From Clusia tigrina (taxonomy: Eukaryota > Arthropoda > Insecta > Diptera > Clusiidae), in NCBI GenBank assembly GCA_920105625.2, contig OV050030.1, positions 111,706,814 to 111,770,813 on the forward strand: 64,000 nucleotides of DNA, in the 5' to 3' direction. The notes beneath the pieces were generated by a model, which saw only the letters and a program-made list of their open reading frames with translations, made no database searches and was not told the DNA's origin. This document shows positions 13,301-25,492 of the stretch, piece after piece. Numbering within the stretch: the stretch's first letter is position 1; each line of letters opens with the position of its first letter. Position numbers and translations under genes: made by a program.

Positions 13301-15102
13301 CGTCTGTAGACTAGACCTTAAAACAGAATGTGATATAAACATAGAATTCATCAATATGAAAAACATCTCCACAAAGATAAAATTTATTATTGCGTTATAT
13401 AGAAACAATATAGCCATTGTTTAATTCGCAACCACATGTTTCTAGGTCTAGGGTATCGGAATGTCAGTCTAATCCTAGTTGAGCTCTTTACTGGTTTTTT
13501 ATTTAAATTGTTTTATTTAATACAATCCAGTGATTCGAACCAAAAACTCACTTTCGTAACAATATATTACGACATTTCTCTCCTCGAAAACCCGGCCATG
13601 GTTCACATTGATATACAAATTAAAATTTTTCGTTTCTAGGTTACAATAATATAGCTACATTCCATGAAGAACATTTGTAATTATAAGGAACAGTTTTGTT
13701 TATGTTGTACCTCTTTTCCATTTTCTTTGAGTTCGGCTTCTTTCTCTTTTACTCGTTGTACAAACAAACGTTCGTCTGTAGACTAGACCTTAAAACAGAA
13801 TGTGATATAAACATAGAATTCATCAATATGAAAAACATCTCCACAAAGATAAAATTTATTATTGCGTTATATAGAAACAATATAGCCATTGTTTAATTCG
13901 CAACCACATGTTTCTAGGTCTAGGGTATCGGAATGTCAGTCTAATCCTAGTTGAGCTCTTTACTGGTTTTTTATTTAAATTGTTTTATTTAATACAATCC
14001 AGTGATTCGAACCAAAAACTCACTTTCGTAACAATATATTACGACATTTCTCTCCTCGAAAACCCGGCCATGGTTCACATTGATATACAAATTAAAATTT
14101 TTCGTTTCTAGGTTACAATAATATAGCTACATTCCATGAAGAACATTTGTAATTATAAGGAACAGTTTTGTTTATGTTGTACCTCTTTTCCATTTTCTTT
14201 GAGTTCGGCTTCTTTCTCTTTTACTCGTTGTACAAACAAACGTTCGTCTGTAGACTAGACCTTAAAACAGAATGTGATATAAATATAGAATTCATCAATA
14301 TGAAAAACATCTCCACAAAGATAAAATTTATTATTGCGTTATATAGAAACAATATAGCCATTGTTTAATTCGCAACCACATGTTTCTAGGTCTAGGGTAT
14401 CGGAATGTCAGTCTAATCCTAGTTGAGCTCTTTACTGGTTTTTTATTTAAATTGTTTTATTTAATACAATCCAGTGATTCGAACCAAAAACTCACTTTCG
14501 TAACAATATATTACGACATTTCTCTCCTCGAAAACCCGGCCATGGTTCACATTGATATACAAATTAAAATTTTTCGTTTCTAGGTTACAATAATATAGCT
14601 ACATTCCATGAAGAACATTTGTAATTATAAGGAACAGTTTAGTTTATGTTGTACCTCTTTTCCATTTTCTTTGAGTTCGGCTTCTTTCTCTTTTACTCGT
14701 TGTACAAACAAACGTTCGTCTGTAGACTAGACCTTAAAACAGAATGTGATATAAACATAGAATTCATCAATATGAAAAACATCTCCACAAAGATAAAATT
14801 TATTATTGCGTTATATAGAAACAATATATCCATTGTTTAATTCGCAACCACATGTTTCTAGGTCTAGGGTATCGGAATGTCAGTCTAATCCTAGTTGAGC
14901 TCTTTACTGGTTTTTTATTTAAATTGTTTTATTTAATACAATCCAGTGATTCGAACCAAAAACTCACTTTCGTAACAATATATTACGACATTTCTCTCCT
15001 CGAACACCCGGCCATGGTTCACATTGATATACAAATTAAAATTTTTCGTTTCTAGGTTACAATAATATAGCTACATTCCATGAAGAACATTTGTAATTAT
15101 AA
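10383..15102 (+). repeat. Local segmental duplications within the A block (monomers 23-32)
   Basis: Rare variants recur at fixed spacing. CAGTTATGTTTATG starts monomers 23 and 29. ATAAATATAG occurs in 25, 27 and 31. CAGTTTAGTTTATG starts 26, 28 and 32. GGAAGAGTTTTG starts 25 and 27. TTTATATTG occurs in 24 and 26. The simplest reading is a dimer duplication (10,855-11,798 copied as 11,799-12,742; 944 bp) plus an approximately 6-monomer shift (2,832 bp) relating 23-26 to 29-32. These marks show unequal exchange at the scale of two and six monomers even in the most uniform part of the array. Confidence 0.8.
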
Positions 15103-17934
15103 GGAACAGTTTTGTTTATGTTGTACCTCTTTTCCATTTTCTTTGAGTTCGGCTTCTTTCTCTTTTACTCGTTGTACAAACAAACGTTCGTCTGTAGACT
15201 AGACCTTAAAACAGAATGTGATATAAACATAGAATTCATCAATATGAAAAACATCTCCACAAAGATAAAATTTATTATTGCGTTATATAGAAACAATATA
15301 GCCATTGTTTAATTCGCAACCACATGTTTCTAGGTCTAGGGTATCGGAATGTCAGTCTAATCCTAGTTGAGCTCTTTACTGGTTTTTTATTTAAATTGTT
15401 TTATTTAATACAATCCAGTGATTCGAACCAAAAACTCACTTTCGTAACAATATATTACGACATTTCTCTCTTCTAAAACCCGGCCATGGTTCACATTGAT
15501 ATACAAATTAAAATTTTTCGTTTCTAGGTTACAATAATATAGCTACATTCCATGAAGAACATTTGTAATTATAAGGAACAGTTTTGTTTATGTTGTACCT
15601 CTTTTCCATTTTCTTTGAGTTCGGCTTCTTTCTCTTTTACTCGTTGTACAAACAAACGTTCGTCTGTAGACTAGACCTTAAAACAGAATGTGATATAAAC
15701 ATAGAATTCATCAATATGAAAAACATCTCCACAAAGATAAAATTTATTATTGCGTTATATAGAAACAATATAGCCATTGTTTAATTCGTAACCACATGTT
15801 TCTAGGTCTAGGGTGTCGGAATGTCAGTCTAATCCTAGTTGAGCTCTTTACTGGTTTTTTATTTAAATTGTTTTATTTAATACAATCCAGTGATTCGAAC
15901 CAAAAACTCACTTTCGTAACAATATATTACGACATTTCTCTCCTCGAAAACCCGGCCATGGTTCACATTGATATACAAATTAAAATTTTTCGTTTCTAGG
16001 TTACAATAATATAGCTACATTCCATGAAGAACATTTGTAATTATAAGGAGCAGTTTTGTTTATGTTGTACCTCTTTTCCATTTTCTTTGAGCTCGGCTTC
16101 TTTCTCTTTTACTCGTTGTACAAACAAACGTTCGTCTGTAGACTAGACCTTAAAACAGAATGTGATATAAACATAGAATTCATCAATATGAAAAACATCT
16201 CCACAAAGATAAAATTTATTATTGCGTTATATAGAAACAATATAGCCATTGTTTAATTCGCAACCACATGTTTCTAGGTCTAGGGTATCGGAATGTCAGT
16301 CTAATCCTAGTTGAGCTCTTTACTGGTTTTTTATTTAAATTGTTTTATTTAATTCAATCCAGTGATTCGAACCAAAAACTCACTTTCGTAACACTATATT
16401 ACGAACTTTCTCTCCTCGAAAACCCGGCCATGGTTCACATTGATATACAAATTAAAATTTTTCGTTTCTAGGTTACAATAATATAGCTACATTCCATGAA
16501 GAACATTTGTAATTATAAGGAACAGTTTTGTTTATGTTGTACCTCTTTTCCATTTTCTTTGAGTTCGGCTTCTTTCTCTTTTACTCGTTGTACAAACAAA
16601 CGTTCGTCTGTAGACTAGACCTTAAAACAGAATGTGATATAAACATAGAATTCATCAATATGAAAAACATCTCCACAAAGATAAAATTTATTATTGCGTT
16701 ATATAGAAACAATATAGCCATTGTTTAATTCGCAACCACATGTTTCTAGGTCTAGGGTATCGGAATGTCAGTCTAATCCTAGTTGAGCTCTTTACTGGTT
16801 TTTTATTTAAATTGTTTTATTTAATACAATCCAGTGATTCGAACCAAAAACTCACTTTCGTAACAATATATTACGACATTTCTCTCCTCGAAAACCCGGC
16901 CATGGTTCACATTGATATACAAATTAAAATTTTTCGTTTCTAGGTTACAATAATATAGCTACATTCCATGAAGAACATTTGTAATTATAAGGAACAGTTT
17001 TGTTTATGTTGTACCTCTTTTCCATTTTCTTTGAGTTCGGCTTCTTTCTCTTTTACTCGTTGTACAAACAAACGTTCGTCTGTAGACTAGACCTTAAAAC
17101 AGAATGTGATATAAACATAGAATTCATCAATATGAAAAACATCTCCACAAAGATAAAATTTATTATTGCGTTATATAGAAACAATATAGCCATTGTTTAA
17201 TTCGCAACCACATGTTTCTAGGTCTAGGGTATCGGAATGTCAGTCTAATCCTAGTTGAGCTCTTTACTGGTTTTTTATTTAAATTGTTTTATTTAATACA
17301 ATCCAGTGATTCGAACCAAAAACTCACTTTCGTAACAATATATTACGACATTTCTCTCCTCGAAAACCCGGCCATGGTTCACATTGATATACAAATTAAA
17401 ATTTTTCGTTTCTAGGTTACAATAATATAGCTACATTCCATGAAGAACATTTGTAATTATAAGGAACAGTTTTGTTTATGTTGTACCTCTTTTCCATTTT
17501 CTTTGAGTTCGGCTTCTTTCTCTTTTATTCGTTGTACAAACAAACGTTCGTCTGTAGACTAGACCTTAAAACAGAATGTGATATAAACATAGAATTCATC
17601 AATATGAAAAACATCTCCACAAAGATAAAATTTATTATTGCGTTATATAGAAACAATATAGCCATTGTTTAATTCGCAACCACATGTTTCTAGGTCTAGG
17701 GTATCGGAATGTCAGTCTAATCCTAGTTGAGCTCTTTACTGGTTTTTTATTTAAATTGTTTTATTTAATACAATCCAGTGATTCGAACCAAAAACTCACT
17801 TTCGTAACAATATATTACGACATTTCTCTCCTCGAAAACCCGGCCATGGTTCACATTGATATACAAATTAAAATTTTTCGTTTCTAGGTTACAATAATAT
17901 AGCTACATTCCATGAAGAACATTTGTAATTATAA

Positions 17935-18878
17935 GGAACAGTTTTGTTTATGTTGTACCTCTTTTCCATTTTCTTTGAGTTCGGCTTCTTTCTCTTTTAC
18001 TCGTTGTACAAACAAACGTTCGTCTGTAGACTAGACCTTAAAACAGAATGTGATATAAACATAGAATTCATCAATATGAAAAACATCTCCACAAAGATAA
18101 AATTTATTATTGCGTTATATAGAAACAATATAGCCATTGTGTAATTCGCAACCACATGTTTCTAGGTCTAGGGTATCGGAATGTCAGTCTAATCCTAGTT
18201 GAGCTCTTTAATGGTTTTTTATTTAAATTGTTTTATTTAATACAATCCAGTGATTCGAACCAAAAACTAACTTTCGTAACAATATATTACGACATTTCTC
18301 TCCTCGAAAACCCGGCCATGGTTCACATTGATATACAAATTAAAATTTTTCGTTTCTAGGTTACAATAATATAGCTACATTCCATGAAGAACATTTGTAA
18401 TTATAAGGAACAGTTTTGTTTATGTTGTACCTCTTTTCCATTTTCTTTGAGTTCGGCTTCTTTCTCTTTTACTCGTTGTACAAACAAACGTTCGTCTGTA
18501 GATTAGACCTTAAAACAGAATGTGATATAAACATAGAATTCATCAATATGAAAAACATCTCCACAAAGATAAAATTTATTATTGCGTTATATAGAAACAA
18601 TATAGCCATTGTTTAATTCGCAACCACATGTTTCTAGGTCTAGGGTATCGGAATGTCAGTATAATCCTAGTTGAGCTCTTTACTGGTTTTTTATTTAAAT
18701 TGTTTTATTTAATACAATCCAGTGATTCGAACCAAAAACTCACTTTCGTAACAATATATTACGACATTTCTCTCCTCGAAAACCCGGCCATGGTTCACAT
18801 TGATATACAAATTAAAAATTTTCGTTTCTAGGTTACAATAATATAGCTACATTCCATGAAGAACATTTGTAATTATAA
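17935..18878 (+). repeat. Variant-rich edge monomers 39-40 of the A block
   Basis: The last two A monomers before the switch each hold about three private changes. Monomer 39 has ATTGTGTAATTC, TTTAATGG and AAACTAAC. Monomer 40 has GTAGATTAGACC, CAGTATAATCC and TTAAAAATTTTC. Interior A monomers usually have zero to two. Edge decay of this type is expected when homogenisation is weaker at the border of a block. Confidence 0.7.
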
Positions 18879-18893
18879 GGAACAGTTTTGTTT

Positions 18894-19304
18894 ATGTTGT
18901 ACCTCTTTTTCATCTTCTTTGAGTTCGGCTTCTTTCTCTTTTACTCGTTGTACAAACAAACGTCCGTCTGTAGCCTAGACCTTAAGACAGAATGTGATAT
19001 AAACATAAGAATTCATCAATATGAAAAACATCTCCACAAAGATAATATTAATTATTGCGTTATATGGAAACAATATAGCCATTGTTTATTTCGCAACCAC
19101 ATGTTTCTAGGTCTAGGGTATCGGAATGTCAGTCTAATCCTAGTTGAGCTCTTTACTGGTTTTTTATTTAAATTGTTTTATTTAATACAATCCAGTGATT
19201 CGAACCAAAAACTCACTTTCGTAACAATATATTACGACATTTCTCTCCTCGAAAACCCGGCCTTGGTTCACATTGATATACAAATTAAAATTTTTCGTTT
19301 CTAG
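18894..19304 (+). other. Joined ORF-a/ORF-b frame of subtype C (first of 28 full-length examples)
   Basis: In subtype C the extra A after monomer position 129 moves translation of ORF-a into the ORF-b frame, and TAG at 186-188 has become TGG. The result is one 136-codon frame from the ATG (138 from an upstream TTG). Its middle segment is Lys/His/Tyr-rich and read in a different frame from ORF-a. Full-length versions occur in 28 monomers. Three more (starts 30,213, 33,519 and 38,238) stop at codon 112, where TATAGTACG supplies a TAG. Monomers 94 and 108 keep the TAG, and 122 has a compensating 1-bp loss. I recognise no domain and see no promoter, so this is probably a neutral consequence of the repeat. 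Confidence 0.35.
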
Positions 19305-20296
19305 GTTACAATAATATAGCTACATTCCATGAAGAACATTTGTAATTATAAGGAACAGTTTTGTTTATGTTGTACCTCTTTTTCATTTTCTTTGAGTTCG
19401 GCTTCTTTCTCTTTTACTCGTTGTACAAACAAACGTCCGTCTGTAGCCTAGACCTTAAAACAGAATGTGATATAAACATAGAATTCATCAATATGAAAAA
19501 CATCTCCATAAAGATAAAATTTATTATTGCGTTATATAGAAACAATATAGCCATTGTTTAATTCGCAACCACATGTTTCTAGGTCTAGGGTATCGGAATG
19601 CCAGTCTAATCCTAGTTGAGCTCTTTACTGGTTTTTTATTTAAATTGTTTTATTTAATACAATCCAGTGATTCGAACCAAAAACTCACTTTCGTAACAAT
19701 ATATTACGACATTTCTCTCCTTGAAAAACCGGCCATGGTTCACATTGATATAAATATTAAAATTTTTCGTTTCTAGGTTACAATAATATAGCTACATTCC
19801 ATGAAGAACATTTGTAATTATAAGGAACAGTTTTGTTTATGTTGTACCTCTTTTTCATTTTCTTTGAGTTCGGCTTCTTTCTCTTTTACTCGTTGTACAA
19901 ACAAACGTCCGTCTGTAGCCTAGACCTTAAGACAAAATGTGATATAAACATAAGAATTCATCAATATGAAAAACATCTCCACAAAGATAATATTAATTAT
20001 TGCGTTATATGGAAACAATATAGCCATTGTTTAACTCGCAACCACATGTTTCTAGGTCTAGGGTATCGGAATGTCAGTCGAATCCTAGTTGAGCTCTTTA
20101 CTGGTTTTTTATTTAAATTGTTTTATTTAATACAATTCAGTGATTCGAACCAAAAACTCACTTTCGTAACAATATATTACGACATTTCTCTCCTTGAAAA
20201 ACCGGCCATGGTTCACATTGATATACAAATTAAAATTTTTCGTTTCTAGGTTACAATAATATAGCTACATTCCATGAAGAACATTTGTAATTATAA

Positions 20297-20768
20297 GGAA
20301 CAGTTTTGTTTATGTTGTACCTCTTTTCCATTTTCTTTGAGTTCGGCTTCTTTCTCTTTTACTCGTTGTATAAACAAACGTTCGTCTGTAGACTAGACCT
20401 TAAAACAGAATATGATATAAACATAGAATTCATCAATATGAAAAACATCTCCACAAAGATAAAATTTATTATTGTGTTATATAGAAACAATATAGCCATT
20501 GTTTAATTCGCAACCACATGTTTCTAGGTCTAGGGTATCGGAATGTCAGTCTAATCCTAGTTGAGGTCTTTACTGGTTTTTTATTTAAATTGTTTTATTT
20601 AATACAATCCAGTGATTCGAACCAAAAACTCACTTTCGTAACAATATATTACGACATTTCTCTCCTCGAAAACCCGGCCATGGTTCACATTGATATACAA
20701 ATTAAAATTTTTCGTTTCTAGGTTACAATAATATAGCTACATTCCATGAAGAACATTTGTAATTATAA
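20297..20768 (+). repeat. Lone subtype A monomer 44 inside the mixed block
   Basis: This monomer carries all three A bases (TTTTCC, GTTCG, TAGACTAG) between two C monomers. It is part of the 2,363-bp HOR; its partner is monomer 49 at 22,660-23,131. Both have AATATGATAT, TTGTGTTAT and TTGAGGTC, which no monomer of the homogeneous A block shows, so they are an independently inherited A lineage. Confidence 0.88.
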
Positions 20769-21241
20769 CGAACAGTTTTGTTTATGTTGTACCTCTTTTT
20801 CATCTTCTTTGAGTTCGGCTTCTTTCTCTTTTACTCGTTGTACAAACAAACGTCCGTCTGTAGCCTAGACCTTAAGACAGAATGTGATATAAACATAAGA
20901 ATTCATCAATATGAAAAACATCTCCACAAAGATAATATTAATTATTGCGTTATATGGAAACAATATAGCCATTGTTTAATTCGCAACCACATGTTTCTAG
21001 GTCTAGGGTATCGGAATGTCAGTCTAATCCTAGTTGAGCTCTTTACAGGTTTTTTATTTAAATTGTTTTATTTAATACAATCCAGTGATTCGAACCAAAA
21101 ACTCACTTTCGTAACAATATATTACGACATTTCTCTCCTCGAAAACCCGGCCATGGTTCACATTGATATACAAATTAAAATTTTTCGTTTCTAGGTTACA
21201 ATAATATAGCTACATTCCATGAAGAACATTTGTAATTATAA

Positions 21242-23604
21242 GGAACAGTTTTGTTTATGTTGTACCTCTTTTTCATCTTCTTTGAGTTCGGCTTCTTTCT
21301 CTTTTACTCGTTGTACAAACAAACGTCCGTCTGTAGCCTAGACCTTAAGACAGAATGTGATATAAACATAAGAATTCATCAATATGAAAAACATCTCCAC
21401 AAAGATAATATTAATTATTGCGTTATATGGAAACAATATAGCCATTGTTTAATTCGCAACCACATGTTTCTAGGTCTAGGGTATCGGAATGTCAGTCTAA
21501 TCCTAGTTGAGCTCTTTACTGGTTTTTTATTTAAATTGTTTTATTTAATACAATCCAGTGATTCGAACCAAAAACTCACTTTCGTAACAATATATTACGA
21601 CATTTCTCTCCTCGAAAACCCGGCCTTGGTTCACATTGATATACAAATTAAAATTTTTCGTTTCTAGGTTACAATAATATAGCTACATTCCATGAAGAAC
21701 ATTTGTAATTATAAGGAACAGTTTTGTTTATGTTGTACCTCTTTTTCATTTTCTTTGAGTTCGGCTTCTTTCTCTTTTACTCGTTGTACAAACAAACGTC
21801 CGTCTGTAGCCTAGACCTTAAAACAGAATGTGATATAAACATAGAATTCATCAATATGAAAAACATCTCCACAAAGATAAAATTTATTATTGCGTTATAT
21901 AGAAACAATATAGCCATTGTTTAATTCGCAACCACATGTTTCTAGGTCTAGGGTATCGGAATGCCAGTCTAATCCTAGTTGAGCTCTTTACTGGTTTTTT
22001 ATTTAAATTGTTTTATTTAATACAATCCAGTGATTCGAACCAAAAACTCACTTTCGTAACAATATATTACGACATTTCTCTCCTTGAAAAACCGGCCATG
22101 GTTCACATTGATATAAATATTAAAATTTTTCGTTTCTAGGTTACAATAATACAGCTACATTCCATGAAGAACATTTGTAATTATAAGGAACAGTTTTGTT
22201 TATGTTGTACCTCTTTTTCATTTTCTTTGAGTTCGGCTTCTTTCTCTTTTACTCGTTGTACAAACAAACGTCCGTCTGTAGCCTAGACCTTAAGACAAAA
22301 TGTGATATAAACATAAGAATTCATCAATATGAAAAACATCTCCACAAAGATAATATTAATTATTGCGTTATATGGAAACAATATAGCCATTGTTTAACTC
22401 GCAACCACATGTTTCTAGGTCTAGGGTATCGGAATGTCAGTCTAATCCTAGTTGAGCTCTTTACTGGTTTTTTATTTAAATTGTTTTATTTAATACAATT
22501 CAGTGATTCGAACCAAAAACTCACTTTCGTAACAATATATTACGACATTTCTCTCCTTGAAAAACCGGCCATGGTTCACATTGATATACAAATTAAAATT
22601 TTTCGTTTCTAGGTTACAATAATATAGCTACATTCCATGAAGAACATTTGTAATTATAAGGAACAGTTTTGTTTATGTTGTACCTCTTTTCCATTTTCTT
22701 TGAGTTCGGCTTCTTTCTCTTTTACTCGTTGTACAAACAAACGTTCGTCTGTAGACTAGACCTTAAAACAGAATATGATATAAACATAGAATTCATCAAT
22801 ATGAAAAACATCTCCACAAAGATAAAATTTATTATTGTGTTATATAGAAACAATATAGCCATTGTTTAATTCGCAACCACATGTTTCTAGGTCTAGGGTA
22901 TCGGAATGTCAGTCTAATCCTAGTTGAGGTCTTTACTGGTTTTTTATTTAAATTGTTTTATTTAATACAATCCAGTGATTCGAACCAAAAACTCACTTTC
23001 GTAACAATATATTACGACATTTCTCTCCTCGAAAACCCGGCCATGGTTCACATTGATATACAAATTAAAATTTTTCGTTTCTAGGTTACAATAATATAGC
23101 TACATTCCATGAAGAACATTTGTAATTATAACGAACAGTTTTGTTTATGTTGTACCTCTTTTTCATCTTCTTTGAGTTCGGCTTCTTTCTCTTTTACTCG
23201 TTGTACAAACAAACGTCCGTCTGTAGCCTAGACCTTAAGACAGAATGTGATATAAACATAAGAATTCATCAATATGAAAAACATCTCCACAAAGATAATA
23301 TTAATTATTGCGTTATATGGAAACAATATAGCCATTGTTTAATTCGCAACCACATGTTTCTAGGTCTAGGGTATCGGAATGTCAGTCTAATCCTAGTTGA
23401 GCTCTTTACAGGTTTTTTATTTAAATTGTTTTATTTAATACAATCCAGTGATTCGAACCAAAAACTCACTTTCGTAACAATATATTACGACATTTCTCTC
23501 CTCGAAAACCCGGCCATGGTTCACATTGATATACAAATTAAAATTTTTCGTTTCTAGGTTACAATAATATAGCTACATTCCATGAAGAACATTTGTAATT
23601 ATAA
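21242..23604 (+). repeat. 5-monomer HOR, copy 2 (monomers 46-50, 2,363 bp)
   Basis: This repeats monomers 41-45 in order with the same rare bases: GGCCTTGG near 21,623, the B monomer with AATGCCAGTC near 21,960, GACAAAATG near 22,295, TTGAGGTC near 22,925, AACGAACAG near 23,131 and TTTACAGG near 23,407. It differs from copy 1 by only a handful of single bases, including a private AATACAGCTAC near 22,150. The next monomer (51) does not match monomer 46, so the unit is present only twice. Confidence 0.92.
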
Positions 23605-25492
23605 GGAACAGTTTTGTTTATGTTGTACCTCTTTTTCATTTTCTTTGAGTTCGGCTTCTTTCTCTTTTACTCGTTGTACAAACAAACGTCCGTCTGTAGC
23701 CTAGACCTTAAAACAGAATGTGATATAAACATAGAATTCATCAATATGAAAAACATCTCCACAAAGATAAAATTTATTATTGCGTTATATAGAAACAATA
23801 TAGCCATTGTTTAATTCGCAACCACATGTTTCTAGGTCTAGGGTATCGGAATGTCAGTCTAATCCTAGTTGAGCTCTTTACTGGTTTTTTATTTAAATTG
23901 TTTTATTTAATACAACCCAGTGATTCGAACCAAAAACTCACTTTCGTAACAATATATTACGACATTTCTCTCCTCGAAAACCCGGCCATGGTTCACATTG
24001 ATATACAAATTAAAATTTTTCGTTTCTAGGTTACAATAATATAGCTACATTCCATGAAGAACATTTGTAATTATAAGGAACAGTTTTGTTTATGTTGTAC
24101 CTCTTTTTCATCTTCTTTGAGTTCGGCTTCTTTCTCTTTTACTCGTTGTACAAACAAACGTCCGTCTGTAGCCTAGACCTTAAAACAGAATGTGATATAA
24201 ACATAGAATTCATCAATATGAAAAACATCTCCACAAAGATAAAATTTATTTTTGCGTTATATAGAAACAATATAGCCATTGTTTAATTCGCAACCACATG
24301 TTTCTAGGTCTAGGGTATCGGAATGTCAGTCTAATCCTAGTTGAGCTCTTTACTGGTTTTTATTTAAATTGTTTTATTTAATACAATCCAGTTATTCGAA
24401 CCAAAAACTCACTTTCGTAACAATATATTACGACATTTCTCTCTTCGAAAACCCGGCCATGGTTCACATTGATATACAAATTAAAATTTTTCGTTTCTAG
24501 GTTACAATAATATAGCTACATTCCATGAAGAACATTTGTAATTATAAGGAACAGTTTTGTTTATGTTGTACCTCTTTTCCATTTTCTTTGAGTTCGGCTT
24601 CTTTCTCTTTTACTCGTTGTAGAAACAAACGTTCGTCTGTAGACTAGACCTTAAAACAGAATGTGATATAAACATAGAATTCATCAAAATGAAAAACATC
24701 TCCACAAAGATAAAATTTATTATTGCGTTATATAGAAACAATATAGCCATTGTTTAATTCGCAACCACATGTTTCTAGGTCTAGGGTATCGGAATGTCAG
24801 TCTAATCCTAGTTGAGCTCTTTACTGGTTTTTTATTTAAATTGTTTTATTTAATACAATCCAGTGATTCGAACCAAAAACTCACTTTCGTAACAATATAT
24901 TACGACATTTCTCTCCTCGAAAACCCGGCCATGGTTCACATTGATATACAAATTAAAATTTTTCGTTTCTAGGTTACAATAATATAGCTACATTCCATGA
25001 AGAACATTTGTAATTATAAGGAACAGTTTTGTTTATGTTGTACCTCTTTTTCATCTTCTTTGAGTTCGGCTTCTTTCTCTTTTACTCGTTGTACAAACAA
25101 ACGTCCGTCTGTAGCCTAGACCTTAAGACAGAATGTGATATAAACATAAGAATTCATCAATATGAAAAACATCTCCACAAAGATAATATTAATTATTGCG
25201 TTATATGGAAACAATATAGCCATTGTTTAATTCGCAACCACATGTTTCTAGGTCTAGGGTATCGGAATGTCAGTCTAATCCTAGTTGAGCTCTTTACTGG
25301 TTTTATATTTAAATTGTTTTATTTAATACAATCCAGTGATTCGAACCAAAAACTCACTTTCGTAACAATATATTACGACATATCTCTCCTCGAAAACCCG
25401 GCCATGGTTCACATTGATATACAAATTAAAATTTTTCGTTTCTAGGTTACAATAATATAGCTACATTCCATGAAGAACATTTGTAATTATAA
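23605..25492 (+). repeat. Monomers 51-54, junction segment between HORs
   Basis: The order is B (with CAACCCAG), B with the one-T deletion, A with TTGTAGAAACAAAC (an in-frame stop in ORF-a), then C with GGTTTTATATTT and CATATCTCTCC. Monomers 52-53 (24,077-25,019) reappear as monomers 76-77 (35,408-36,350), sharing TTTATTTTTGCG, CTCTTCGAAAAC and the TTGTAGAAAC stop. That is 11,331 bp, or 24 monomers, away. Confidence 0.85.

Larger units (their letters stand above)
1..18878 (+). repeat. Homogeneous block of subtype A (monomers 1-40)
   Basis: All 40 monomers carry the A signature: TTTTCCATTTTC near monomer position 28, CGTTCGTCTGTAGACTAG near 83, no insertion after 129, and TAG at 186-188. Starts are at 1, 473, 945, 1417 and 1889, then every 472 bp from 2360 to 8496, then every 472 bp from 8967 to 18,407. 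Only monomers 5 and 19 are 471 bp. Most copies differ from the consensus by zero to two bases, usually private. The changes in the two ORFs include about twenty that alter an amino acid and only a few silent ones, roughly what neutral mutation gives. The uniformity suggests recent amplification from one or a few monomers. Confidence 0.95.
18879..21241 (+). repeat. 5-monomer HOR, copy 1 (monomers 41-45, 2,363 bp)
   Basis: The order is C (GGCCTTGG tail), B (CCAGTC at ORF-b start, GATATAAATATT tail), C (GACAAAATG), A (AATATGATAT, TTGTGTTAT, TTGAGGTC), C (AACGAACAG at its start, TTTACAGG). The same order and private marks recur in 21,242-23,604, exactly 2,363 bp away. Copy 1 has its own changes: TTTATTTCGC in monomer 41, CATAAAGAT in 42, CAGTCGAATCC in 43, and GTATAAACAAAC in 44. 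The duplication therefore has some age. Confidence 0.92.

Noticed and set aside
18894..19304. The 136-138-codon joined frame of subtype C as a real gene
   Set aside because: It arises from one insertion plus one stop-to-Trp change in satellite sequence, is truncated or broken in several C copies, and resembles no family I recognise. It is kept only as a marker and a low-confidence ORF.
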